A stretch of 64,000 nucleotides of DNA from Nepenthes gracilis (Eukaryota; Streptophyta; Magnoliopsida; Caryophyllales; Nepenthaceae), in NCBI GenBank assembly GCA_033239525.1, contig BSYO01000004.1, forward strand, positions 7,221,410-7,285,409, given 5' to 3'. This document shows, piece by piece, positions 1 to 17,799 of this stretch (positions are counted from its first letter, which is position 1; every line of letters starts with the position of its first letter). The notes below the pieces were generated by a model that did no database searches, was not told the origin of the DNA, and saw nothing but the letters and a program-made list of their open reading frames with translations. The translations under genes and the position numbers were made by a program.

Positions 1-930
1 TTGTGACACAATTAACGCTCCTATGATAACTAGTCAACACTCTCTTTCTATAAATGCCTCTCTTCGTCCACCAAAAAGAGGGGAAGAGGGAAAGGGAGAG
101 GAGAGTTTTTGGATGATTGAAAGTTGAAAACGAGAGAAAGAGAAACAACAAAGAAAACGTGAACCTCAACTCCAAAGCCTCTCTTTGAAGAAGGCTTTCC
201 TTCCTCTAAGCCAACCTCAAAGCCGCTCTTTAGTTAATCGTACTTATTGAAGCTTAGTTCCCCATCTCTAAGCCGTTTTTTAACTGAGCGCACTTATTAG
301 AGTTCAATCCTCCATCTTTAAACCGCTTTCTAGCTGAGCGTACTTATCGAAATTCAACCATATATTTCTAAGTCGCTCCCTAACTGAAAACACTCATTGA
401 AACTCAACCTTTATTTGTAAGCCACTTCCCAACCAAGCATACTCATTAGAGCTCAATCTTCCATCTCTAAGCTGCTTTCTGGCCAAACATGCTCATCGAA
501 GCTCAATCCTCTATCTCTAAACCGTATCCTAGTTGAGTGCATTCATCAGAGTTAAGTCCTCCTTCATCTTTAAGCTACTCCTAGTTAAGCGCGCACTTAT
601 TGCAATTCAATCCTATATCTCTAAACCGCATCCTAGTAGAACGCACTTATCAAAAATCAATCTTCTATCTCTAATATGCTCCTTAGCCGAGCACACTTAT
701 TGCAACTCGGTCATTTGTCTCAAGCTGCTTCTCAGACGAGTGTATTTATTGGAGTTCAACCCTCTATATTTAAGCCGCTTCCTAGTCAAGTGCACTCATC
801 GAAATTCAGTTCTTTATTTCAAACTACTCCTCAGCCGAGTACATTCATTAGAGCTCAATCCTCCATTTCTAAGCTGCTCATTAACTGAGTACACTTGTTG
901 CAGCGCAGCTTTCCTCAAATACTCAATCCC
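1..930. repeat. Degenerate tandem array (about 58-60 bp period) behind an LTR-like leader
   Basis: From about 190 to 905 a unit of roughly 58-60 bp recurs some 11-12 times. Each unit has a 'ctctaa(g/a)ccgctt' core, then a 'gag(c/t)g.acttatt' stretch, then 'ttcaatcct'. The copies are diverged. The stretch before it has a TATA-box-like TATAAAT at 49-55 followed by a purine-rich transcribed-leader-like segment, as in the U3/R part of an LTR. I infer a retrotransposon-derived block that continues left of the window. Open frames across the array (for example 533-1030) are by-products of the repeat and carry no recognisable domain. Confidence 0.6.
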
Positions 931-1671
931 CCGAAACATGCATATATGTATTATTTATTCATCACTTTACTTTTCTGTTTCTTTGAAAAAGATTTTTAAT
1001 TTGAATATCGAAGGACATATCGATGAGTGAGTTTCACCATTCTTTGACCTTTTGTTTGCCAGTTGTGGTATGTAGAATTTAAATTTAAAGTAACAAAGAC
1101 CAAACCCGCTCCATCTTGACCTATCGAGAAGATTAAACGGCTCATTAATTCGTTCGATAATTCAAATTCCGTGACACATTAAAAAATAAATATGTATCAG
1201 AATTACAATTTAATTACACCGAACACGATAATTTCCTGAGTTAAACCTTGTAACTAGAAAATTAAAAAAACATTATAGTGGTGACAAAAATGGCTCGGTG
1301 GATACAAATGAAAAAGAAAATAGAACCAACAACTATGAGACAATAAACAAAAATGAAGATTAATTTTAAAATTTAAGAAAAATGGACTGTGTAGGATTTA
1401 AAAAAGAGAAAAAGAAAATTGGCATCACAAGATCATATGGTACCCCCAGTGTACACATATATGATTTAGGAGTTGAGAAATTAATATCAGGGACTGCAAC
1501 AAATTTTATTACAAATTAAGAAAATTACAGTGCCAACCCACAACATTTCCTTACTCTACGTGCTTCCATATACATAATTTCTAAACATTCGTTCAACCAT
1601 ATAGCCGGTGAAGAATATCAATTTATTCACATTATATATATAAAGAATTAACAGTCAATAACTCATGATCT
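931..1671. other. Intergenic stretch; right part is the protease 3' flank
   Basis: I see no gene here. The part nearest the protease stop codon (about 1450-1671) should hold that gene's 3'UTR and polyadenylation signal on the minus strand, but no single signal stands out from the AT-rich background. Confidence 0.4.
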
Positions 1672-8585
<6,914 letters not shown>

Positions 8586-9250
8586 CTTCAGTGCTCCCCA
8601 ACAACTAAAGAAGCAATTTAGCACAGCTTAAATTGCCTACTAAAAGTCAGTAGAATACTGGTCGATATACTTACAGAAGAATTTCCTTTCTCATGAAAAA
8701 GAGCAAATGCTGAAATCATTGAAACAATCACACATATTTTGTTTCCCAGTTTCTCTTCCTTTCCAAATTACTTTCATTCGAACAACATTTACCAAAGATA
8801 CATGCAACTAAATCCACAATTCTCAATTGTACCTAGAAACCATTAAAGAATGGAGAAAACTTCGAGTAATGGGGAAGCTTTATGCATTTGTATTCTAATA
8901 AATGCCGGCAGTCATGTACAATACGTAAGGAATCAGGAATGGAAACACTAATCACATTAGCATAACAAGTATTGTAAAGAGCAATGGCCAATGATAAGAT
9001 CACAATCAATCAGAGTGGAAAAAAAAAGCAGCTAAAAAGCTAAGATTCTACTCACACTGAACTAAAGAAAGGAACCGAGTATTCATTACTCCTTAAATCA
9101 AATGTGAAGATTTCATTTCAAGCAACATCGGAGAAAGGGAACCGAGTACGGGCTCTAATAGAGAGAGAGAGAGATCAGAGATTGAAGCTTTCAGTGGTTG
9201 AGAGTGAGTGAGCCAGAGAAAGTGAGAGGTAGTGAGGGTTTATTAACTTT
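8586..9250 (-). promoter_or_regulatory. Protease 5' leader with probable UTR intron and CT-rich tract
   Basis: An AG lies directly before the start codon (CTGAAG|ATGAGG), and a strong donor (CAGT|GTGAGTA) sits at 9056/9055, which suggests a 5'UTR intron of about 470 bp. Upstream of it the minus strand carries a CTCTCTCTCTCT tract (9161-9174), a common plant 5'UTR feature. A weak TTAATAAACC at about 9241-9250 may serve as a TATA element. The transcription start is inferred only. Confidence 0.5.
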
Positions 9251-9869
9251 CGAAACGCGCCAGACCAACACGCGAACATGGGGGGACCGATGAATAAATT
9301 AACAAATAGAAAAGGACTTTTTTGAGGTCTTTCCTATTGTAGTAAAGAGCAATATTAGAGTAACATCATTTAATTGTTTCTTCAGACGTTTTAAAATAAT
9401 ATATAGTTTATTTATTTATTTTTATAAATAATATTAAAAATATTAAAAATTATTTCTGACACAAATATTATAATATAATAGAGCTTCGGTTATTGATGGA
9501 TGATGCTTATTTCTTTGATTATTAATAATCTAATCAGCCTGAGTAAAAATTATCAACACAGCAAATAGTTTAAATTTAATATGGGAGTATTTTCTTAGGA
9601 AGATGTAATTAGTATATATTTTTTTAATTTGTTTGATAAAAAAATTTAACAGATGAGATTTAAAAGTTAAAAAAATATTTTAATGGTAATTTTTTAATTT
9701 TTTATTAATAAGTTTAAATTTTAATATATATTAATATTATAAAAAACCTATAAAAATACTACATGTAATTTTTTTATATCTTTCATATATATCATTGAAT
9801 GTTTATTTAATATTAATGATTAGAGATGTACTAAGTATATATATATTTTAATAAAATATATGAGGATTA
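9251..9869. other. AT-rich intergenic stretch
   Basis: Very AT-rich with short A and T runs. No coding frame, RNA gene or recognisable element was found. Confidence 0.5.
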
Positions 9870-9985
9870 GGGGATCCTGTTTCTCCCTATTCCCTGATTC
9901 TCTCATTTTAGCCCTTGAATTAAAATCCAATGGCTAAAATGAGAGAAGCAATGAGAAGCAGGGAATGGGGAGAAGCAGGATCCCC
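9870..9985. repeat. Near-perfect 116-bp inverted repeat (hairpin, foldback MITE-like)
   Basis: The left arm starts GGGGATCCTG and runs to CTCATTTTAGCC. The right arm starts GGCTAAAATGAGAG and ends CAGGATCCCC, which is its reverse complement apart from a short insertion of about 10 bases and a few mismatches. The arms are about 45-54 bp with a loop of about 18 bases. The arms are much richer in G+C than the AT-rich surroundings. A small foldback transposable element is the simplest reading; if transcribed, the RNA would form one long stem. Confidence 0.75.
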
Positions 9986-10810
9986 ATTCCCAATATGACC
10001 CCCAACAACAACTCCAGTGTAGTTAACCGACACGTCACCATTAATTACTATTTATTTTAAGACATAAGTATCAATATTAACTTATATGGCTATTTTTTTT
10101 TTTGGAAAAAATTACATCTAAATATTCTGTAAAAATTAAAATAAAAAAATTTATAAGCCCATTAATATAATAAATAAAATTTTATTTTTTTCAAAAATAT
10201 TTATAAAATATTCTCCTTAATCTAATTAATAATCACGCTTTTGCTTTACGTAGAAAAATTGCGATGGTCGGTTAAAAGAAATCAACGCCAACGCGTTTAC
10301 ACAATCAAGGGCAGCGCTTAATCTAAACAAGGCATCATTACCGAATCGACAAAAAAGGCAACGTGGAAACTTTAGATATGGCCCACATGCAAAATCTGCC
10401 AAAGTTTCCCTCCGTATCTACACATGGACTTTTTTGGAACGATATGGTTTAAAAAATTAGTTTTATTAATTGATTTAATTTTATTTTTAGATTTGATTTA
10501 ATCTATTTTTACTAAGCACTTATAAAATACAGTTAATCGATAAATTTTTTAAAATTAAATATAAATATTTTAAAATTGATTAAAAATATTGCTCATCTTG
10601 AATAATAATTTGAGTTCAAGAAATTTTGAAATGGGCCATTGAACATTTAAAGCTAAATTTTATAGCTGAAGATCTATATCTGTATCTAGTAGTTTCGAAC
10701 ACGGTGCTAAGTTCCGTTCTAATCCGATAATAGTTCGACACACAGTGACCGATTTACTGTATTAGTAAAGTCTTAATGGACACATAATTTGCTATTCACA
10801 TGCCAAGACG
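9986..10810. other. AT-rich intergenic stretch
   Basis: I see no gene or recognisable repeat. Positions about 10230-10430 are less AT-rich but give no meaningful frame. Confidence 0.4.
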
Positions 10811-11205
10811 ATGGCTTTAACTTTTATCTACTCTGTCAGAAAGTTGCGTCCATATTTACAGGCGCACAAGATCGTTGCCTTGACTAATCAACCATTCAAT
10901 GGGATATTGTAGAGACTGAACATGTTCGGATGATAGATCAAATGGATCATCGAATTGGGCGAGTTTGATATAGAATTTTAGTCGCGGCCGGCCATAAAGG
11001 ATCAGGCCATTGTGGATTTTATTGTTGAATCAAGAACCCTAATTTTGGATGCTGTCAACCTCGTTGAAGACACCAACAAGGAAAAAACTTTAGCCTGGAC
11101 TCTGCAGGTAGATGAGTCATTAATACAATCTGGGAGTGGGTTGGAGTGATCTTGAGGACTCCTGATGATTTTGAGATGAAATACTTAATGACAACATCTA
11201 ATAAT
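10811..11205 (+). pseudogene. Ty3/gypsy RNase H fragment, decayed
   Basis: With a few frameshifts and stops the plus strand reads like a plant gypsy RNase H region: KLRPYLQAHKIVALTNQPF, then IELGEFDIEF, RPAIKDQAIVDFIVE, and later TLQVDES..SGSG.EVILRTPDDFEMKY. These correspond to the linker between reverse transcriptase and RNase H and the start of the RNase H fold. No LTR or further pol sequence was found next to it, so this is an orphan piece. It cannot encode a working protein. Confidence 0.75.
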
Positions 11206-13095
11206 CAAGCTAGTAACAATATATAATAATCAAGCTAGGGGGAGAAAAAAAGAGTCAAGGAATGAAAAGCCAAACTCTCAAAAAAAAAAAAAAAAACACT
11301 GCAGTGAGATATCTTTGGTGATAAGTTTTGAACTCTTTTGTATAGATTGAACGTGGTAGGACATAATAATTAACTAATGACCAAATACTCTAAAGATTTT
11401 TTTTTTATTTTTTTAATGATGATATCCTTAAATTATTGAATTGGATTTAATCTACGCTTTTGTATTAAGGGGTTTGGTATTTATACAGATACTAAAGTTA
11501 ATGGGTGGATAATTTTTTCATAATAGAGTTACAAGCTATGACCTAAAAGTTAAAATGGTTACTTGCTATTTGCATCAACTGTTACCACACAAAATTTGGG
11601 TCGTGAATTATGGTCGGAGTTCTTCATATGAGAATGTATAGATTGTGTGTTTTTATTAGGCAATTGACTAAGATGTGAAATACCTGATAAATGTAGAAAA
11701 CTAATTATTTGGTAAAGCTACTCAGTTTCCTTTAACTCATCATTATGATTTGGCTTTATTTATCTTAAGAAACATGGGTCAGTCCTAAAGTCTTAATCAT
11801 CTGATAATCTAACCAATTGGCCCAAGCTGCCTTCACTATAGCTGAGCTTTACCTGCTGAGCTCTTTCTTGCGTTGTGTTCCGCTAAACTTGCTCTTATCA
11901 ATTCGCGGTGATTAGTTTTGAGCATTTAATTATATTAACAAATCGGATTTTCGGGTTCAAATTAACTTCAAATTTTGTGGGACCCAACAAAAATTAATTT
12001 CAAAATTTATAGAAGTGGCAGATTTTTAAGAGTTAGGTATATTACATTGTTAATTTTTGGTGTTAAGCTAGGCTTCAGATGCATTGGTTTGATAAGAAAA
12101 ATTTTCATGGTAAAGTGACTCATTTTTCATAAATAAGTAATAACATTGTTTTGAAATATAAAAATAAAATTAATACAACCGTACCATATCTAAAGTAATA
12201 ATAATTGTTTCGATTTGTCAAGTGTTTATCAACGATGCTGTTGTAATAGTCATTTTTAAAGGCATAAGTGAGATCAAAAGCAGATTACCCGCAATTTATG
12301 CATTCAAATGGTGCCATTCATTTTGACGACTTCATCAGTTACCAACTAGCAAACCCTATAAGAGCTCCAGAATAATTATACATAATTGAACTCATAAAAT
12401 TATATAATAATATTTAATATTAAAAAAATTTTTTAATAAAAAAAAAATTATGAGACAAATTTTAAACAAATTTATTATAAAGTGTATAGTTACAAATGAT
12501 CCACTTTTAAAATCCATTAATAACAATTTATGTGAATAACGGGTTGAATATAATTTTAAAAATATTTAATAACTTATAAGAGAAGAATGTAATGAAAAAA
12601 CAAACAACTACTTAGTAATACATCTTAAAATCAATATTAAAAAATATAACTGAGTTTAATAAAAAATAAAATTTAAATTAGATCCTAATCAGATAATAAA
12701 TTTTTTTCTTTTCTTCATTTTCTCTATTCTCATTCTTTGTACAATACTTTTAATACTTGCACAAATATGCCTCCTCATGCATCCATTATGCACCACTCTC
12801 CTATGTCATTCTAATCCCTCATGTGAGTTCTTATATAAAAAATTGAGCATCCTATAAGATAACAACTTTATTGGGGATGAGACATATAATGAAATTATCC
12901 AAAACTCAACAATGGGAACAATAATTCAATATTTGTATATGGAGACAAAAGGTTCCATTACACTCAATTTAAATATATTACAATGTTTAATTTTATATTT
13001 TAAAATAATATAATAATTTGACAATTTACAGAAAAATTTCTTTTCATAAAGTCTACTATTTCCTTCTAGTAAATGAGAATTTGATGTAAATCGCT
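11206..13095. other. AT-rich intergenic stretch
   Basis: Low-complexity AT-rich sequence, including an A17 run near 11280 and T runs near 11400. No gene, RNA gene or element with recognisable ends was found. Confidence 0.4.
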
Positions 13096-13715
13096 AACCC
13101 TATGTTTAGTTGGAGGGAATAAGGTTGGAATAGAATTTCTATTACCTGATAATAAAAATTTCTCCATTTGATTATAAATTTAACCAGGAATGAACATTCC
13201 CTAGGAATTGTTATTCTCACAAATGTGAGAATAATAATTCTCACAAATTATTATTATTATTATTTTATTATTATTATTATTATTAGGTATTAATATTATT
13301 ATTCTTGTTATTTTGTTTTATTATTATTATTATTATTAGGTATTATTATTATTATTATATATTATTATTATTATTATTGTTATTTTATTTTATTATCATT
13401 ATTATTACATATTATTATTAGGTATTATTATTGTTGTTGTTATTTTGTATTATTATTATTATTATATATTATTGTTATTATTATATTTTATTATTATTAT
13501 TACTATTTTCACTTTATTCATCATACTATTTTCACTTTATTCATCATACTATTCAACAAACTAAATAATGGAATACTAATTCTCACATTATTTTATTTCA
13601 ACAACCAAATATGAGAATGATAATTTTAATTCTATTTTCATCCTATTCTATTTCCTGAAATAATTATTCTATTTTTACTTTATTCAATTTTAACAACCAA
13701 ATATATTTTTAAATG
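13096..13715. mobile_element. MITE-like element enlarged by a TTA microsatellite
   Basis: The left end reads ATGTTTAGTTGGAGGGAATAA and the right end reads, on the other strand, ATATTTGGTTGTTAAAATTG, followed on both sides by a shared AATAAGGTTGGAATAGAA / AATAAAGTAAAAATAGAA stretch. This gives imperfect terminal inverted repeats. The interior repeats the 'gaatgataattctcac...caaccaaat' theme several times. No transposase frame is present. Target duplication could not be fixed. Confidence 0.5.
13246..13505. repeat. Interrupted (TTA)n / (ATT)n microsatellite
   Basis: About 260 bp made almost wholly of TTA/ATT triplets, broken by GGTATTA, TTGTTATTTTG and TTATCATT variants that themselves recur. 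The recurring interruptions suggest growth by duplication of larger blocks as well as slippage. Confidence 0.9.
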
Positions 13716-14624
13716 TGCCATTATTGGGATTAAGTGTACTCAAAGTGATATGCTCACAAAAGTTTTCAATTACCGACAAAAAAATTTGCAAAACAGGAAG
13801 AACCAAAGAGATTGATGTTGAAAATTAGTGGATTCAACCAACAATGCAACTTTACAAAAATATCTCTAACACAGATCTCATCAATCATGACCTTTAACAA
13901 GCAATGAACTTGAGAAAAGGGAACAGCATCCTTTTCCAGAGAAAAATACGAATTAGTAGCAGCCAATTTGAAAGATCATTTTGTTAATGATGTGTCGTCC
14001 ACAGCTCGAGGCTTCCTAAATTGTGAGCTTTGGAGCGATCAGATAGGCAGCCTTGCCTTTCCAATGAACGGATGTTTTCACAGTTTGAACTCATAAATTT
14101 TAAGTTACAATAGAGTAATTTTATAATTATATTAAGGTTTATTCTCATTTTATATGTCATTATAGAACAAATAAAATGTATCAAATACCTGTTTGATGAT
14201 CCCTTGGCAGCATTGAAGAGCTCATCTAGGAGTCATTCAACAATGGTCTTGATGTTCCTCCTCAAGCGTCTATTAGGCATTTCCCTGCCGTGCCACTTTA
14301 ATCTTTCGCTCGTATGAGTTCTTGCGTAAAAAATTGATGTTTAATGGGTGTGAGACACATAAACTAGTTACCCATTATTTAACAATTAGGATTAAAATTT
14401 TAGATTTGCATACGGTGATAAAACGTTTCATTACACTCAGTTGACGCAATTTCATAGAGGGTTGAAACTCCAAGGGACGAGGAATGGCAACCTCTAATTC
14501 TGGAATCAGTACATGGCTATGTCACCTTTTTTATCCATCAAGACTTGCAAAATATTGAGCTTTGTCACTTTCTTATGAGTGTCATAACAAACAGACATAT
14601 TATCTATAGGACATGTGATATTCG
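13716..14624. other. Intergenic stretch left of copia element A
   Basis: No gene was recognised. Short open frames on the minus strand (13766-13966, 13984-14184) have no recognisable motif. Confidence 0.4.
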
Positions 14625-15366
14625 TGGTTGGAACATTCAAGCAGAGAAGTCAAGTAAGGGTCGTACGATTTTTATGTGAGAGTCGACTGATTATTAGTCG
14701 AGGCTTGAATAATACATGATAAGCGTTTGAAAAGAACATGTGTGTAGTTTTTCTAGAAGAGTAGTGCTTGATGTGCATTTAAGGAACGCCCAAGTATGAT
14801 TTATCTGGAAAGTTCATGTCTAATATGCGCCTAAGGAGATTGTGCGCCAACATTCATATAAAATTGTGCTTGATACAATTTTAGAACATCCAAAATTATT
14901 TTACAACACAAAGAGAGCTGCAAAAAGAGAAAGATGAGAGGAAGAAAAAAGAAGAAGATATTCGACATCCGGTTGAGATCTGAATTGGGTTCCATTATTT
15001 GTCAAAGTCGAGTTTATTATTTTAATATTATTTTCTATGATATATTATCATTTGATTACCCGTTTTTTAGTATATTCTTCTCTTATGAGTTGTTAAGCGT
15101 GTTTAGGGTTATCTTCAACCGACCATTCACTTATATTGTACTGAATAAATTTTGGATGGAGTTATTTTTATAACAAATTACTTTTATAATAGATTTATTT
15201 TAGAAATGGTATTGTGATTTTTTCTTGGTTGGAAAATATTTTTGATATTAAAAATTATTACGTAACATTATATTCCTTGTGGTAAAATATTTGGTTGTTA
15301 ACTTTTGATTGAAGTTCAGGTTTATTCTATTGTGCTAATTTTAGATATTTTAGCCAAATTCTAAGA
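14625..15366 (+). repeat. 5' LTR of copia element A
   Basis: It begins TGGTTGGAACATTC and ends at CTAAGA just before the primer-binding site. It aligns over its whole length with the 3' LTR: shared AAGTCAAGTAA, GTGCGCC, AAAATTATTTTACAA and GAGTTATTTTTATAAC blocks. The first and last bases have drifted from the TGTTGG...CTAACA seen in the other copy. Confidence 0.8.
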
Positions 15367-15382
15367 ATTAGTATCAGAGAGT
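15367..15382 (+). other. Primer-binding site of copia element A
   Basis: ATTAGTATCAGAGAG directly follows the LTR. It resembles the common plant copia site TGGTATCAGAGC, which pairs with the 3' end of initiator methionine tRNA. Confidence 0.7.
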
Positions 15383-15539
15383 ACATTTTTTAATGATTCA
15401 AAAATTATAGTTTGATAGTGTCAATGTTAAGAAACTTGCTATTTTATATAAAATAATTTAATATGTAAAATAGTTTATTTTTGACAAGAAAAAAAAAAGA
15501 AATATTTTGACTCATAAAGAAATAATAAAAGTATTATAA

Positions 15540-16170
15540 AATGAGGAGGTCAAACTGATAATGATGAAGGATGAGGAGTGGCAAAATATGAGAAATATTG
15601 CTAATTTATGACTAAGTTATATATCATAGACAACGATTTTTAAAAATTTATTGATTTATTAGATTTAGCATTGGTTTAGATAAAACTTAAAAGTCGGTAC
15701 AAATCCAAATCCTTGACAACGATATTACATGTATAGAAGAAGTTTTATAACATTTGGTTGTCAGAAAAAAAAGTTTTAAAAAATACTTGGATGAATTTGA
15801 TTGGATTTTAATATAGATGTTGCATTTAATAAGAAGATCAAAAAGAAAGATAAGGCATTGGTATTGTTGACTTATTTGCTGATTTTGTACGATTATATTG
15901 TCATAATACTATTGTTTAGATAAGATACGTTTATTTTTAATTAAGTTATCGTTTCTTTATTTATGAATGAGTTTAGGTGGAAGAGAAGTAATGGGTTTTG
16001 AAAGAGTCGAGTATCTTGTGTCCATTGGTGGCTGGGGGCATGGGGGATTAAGGAATCAAGATGGCAAATTAGAGAGGGACAATAGTAGGTCCAAGTGTCA
16101 GGATATCGAGCACTTTTATTGTAACAATAAGGGTTACATTAAATGTGATTGCTTCTAGAGGGAGTAGAAA
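15540..16170 (+). pseudogene. Decayed copia gag with zinc knuckle (element A)
   Basis: Across shifting frames the sequence gives DEEWQNMRNIA, then DKALVLLTYLLILYDYIV.ILLF (the conserved copia gag segment equivalent to LLxSLPPSYDHxVTxLLYG), and near 16080-16160 a CCHC-type remnant, FYCNNKGYIKCDC, in which the first cysteine spacing is disturbed. Many stops are present, so no Gag can be made. Confidence 0.75.
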
Positions 16171-16356
16171 AAGAATGACGGTGACATACGTCAAGAGAAG
16201 AGGGATCGTAATAAAAATAATCAGACATTTATCGTTACTTGCTTGAACTTTCTAGTCACCCGCGCAAGGAAGACATGGAGATTTATAAGTCACAAGACAA
16301 GTTTATTGATGGATAACTATTCGTCACACTATACAATATTGAGAAAATTCCTTTTT

Positions 16357-16367
16357 ACTTTTAATAC
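16357..16367. repeat. Left 11-bp target-site duplication (ACTTTTAATAC)
   Basis: The same 11 bases recur at 17188-17198, exactly where the copia reading frame resumes after the insertion (FLFTFNT before, PRDYGAFTMGNN after). Confidence 0.9.
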
Positions 16368-17187
16368 TTTTTTTTTGGTAAGTAAGTGTGTATTTTGGAT
16401 TAACGGGAGAAATAATTTACAAGAAACTATGTTATAACTCTGAGTTTTTTGACTTGGAGTTAGAACATAAAACGCCATTTTAAGCATACCCCAGCGACTA
16501 GTATAGCATAGTTTAGAATACATCGGAAAACCTCTAAGAGGATCGCTCTAAAATAAATAGAAAATGAACAAAGTCATTTTACATCAAGACTCAACAAAAG
16601 TACTGCCCAAAACCCAAGTACACCCAGTACAGGGAGGCTAAGACAGTGCAACTCTCCTACCGCCACAGGACATGCTATACACCAAAGAAAGAACAAATTC
16701 ACCGATCTTCAAAATCCAACCGATTTTGTGGTGGTGAAGGGTCAAAGAATGGATCAACAGCCGGAGAGACCACCAAATTAGATGCGAGAGAGGCATCATA
16801 GACTTTAAAGATAATACATTACAACCGTGCCATTAAAACAGAACAACCCCACAAAATTGGCCTCAAGATGATGCCTCCTTCTCGTGACAAGATTATGAAA
16901 GCCTCATTAAAAGCAACACCGTGTCAGCAGAGAAAGAAGGCTTTACGGCACCTCCAAATTCTAGTCTGCTCTTTACAAAGAAGAATAGACCAATTTGCAA
17001 CAAAACAGTCCCACATCCAAAGACCAAATATAAACAAAACCCGGTTGTTCATCATTTGCTCTCATCCAATAATAGCAAAGGTACTCTATCAAAGACAACT
17101 TAAGATCAAAAGATGAAAGAAAGAAAAAGAGGGGAATCCATGTACAACAGGATGTGTGTCAAACACAAGAGGCAACACGGTGACATC
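16368..17187 (-). mobile_element. Nested 820-bp poly(A)-tailed insertion (LINE-type retroposon, probably 5'-truncated)
   Basis: The insert interrupts copia element A and is bounded by an exact 11-bp duplication. On the minus strand it ends in A9 (T9 at 16368-16376), the mark of target-primed reverse transcription. Near that end it has CTGTACTGGGTGTACTTGGG, wording common in plant LINE 3' regions. No reverse transcriptase frame is contained, so it is a truncated LINE, a SINE-like relative or a processed transcript; LINE is favoured. Frames on either strand are full of stops. Confidence 0.75.
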
Positions 17188-17198
17188 ACTTTTAATAC
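17188..17198. repeat. Right 11-bp target-site duplication (ACTTTTAATAC)
   Basis: Partner of the copy at 16357-16367. Removing the insert and one copy restores the uninterrupted copia protein reading through this point. Confidence 0.9.
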
Positions 17199-17790
17199 AC
17201 CCAGAGACTATGGGGCATTTACGATGGGTAATAATGGCTTGTTGAGAGTAGTTAGTATCAGCTTGAGGGCAAGCAACGTGACAAAGTTTGTGTTAAAGGA
17301 TGTGAGACATGTCTTGAATAAATAGTTGTGCATGGTATTATCGGGAAAACTTCATGAGAAGGGCTTTTATATGGCTTATGGAAAAATGCCAGTGAAAACT
17401 ACTTAAAACACTTGAATTGTGGCAATAAAAAATAAGTATTCAAGCCAATACTTAATGAAAATATTAATTGTTAAGGATAATGCCAATGTGACTGATGGGT
17501 AGATTGGTCAAGGTGGTGTGAAGAGGCTAAGGAGAAATGTAAGAGGAGCAACTCAACCATGGAGAAGAAATTGAAGGGGAGTGAGAATACTTTATGTTCA
17601 ATGAAACAAAAGAATATGTCATTTAAGCTAGCAAAAGCCAACACTAGAATCCTCGTAAAGGTAAAGTTGTCAAATGATAAAAGCCGACGATCACCGAGAA
17701 GGCGAGGGTTCCTTATATGGTCGGGGGAGAAAATTTATTGTGTTTTAAATTACTCCCTTATTAATTTCAAAACGGATGAGTTATTTAAAA
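17199..17790 (+). pseudogene. Copia element A protease / pre-integrase remnant
   Basis: The frame continues from the protease region before the insert and reads YGAFTMGNNGLLRVVSI and then NVTKFVLKDVRHVLNK, the typical copia gag-pre-integrase block (MGNDxxxKVVGIG...LxDVRHVP). After a stop it continues with GKLHEKGFYMAYG. Integrase, reverse transcriptase and RNase H that should follow are absent before the 3' LTR begins. Confidence 0.8.
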
Positions 17791-17799
17791 AACACGTAA

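Noticed and set aside
533..1030. 165-codon open frame
   Set aside because: It runs along the degenerate tandem array; the protein is repetitive because the DNA is, and it has no domain.
13246..13505. CRISPR-like or satellite array
   Set aside because: The repeats are simple TTA triplets without spaced unique sequence; it is a microsatellite.
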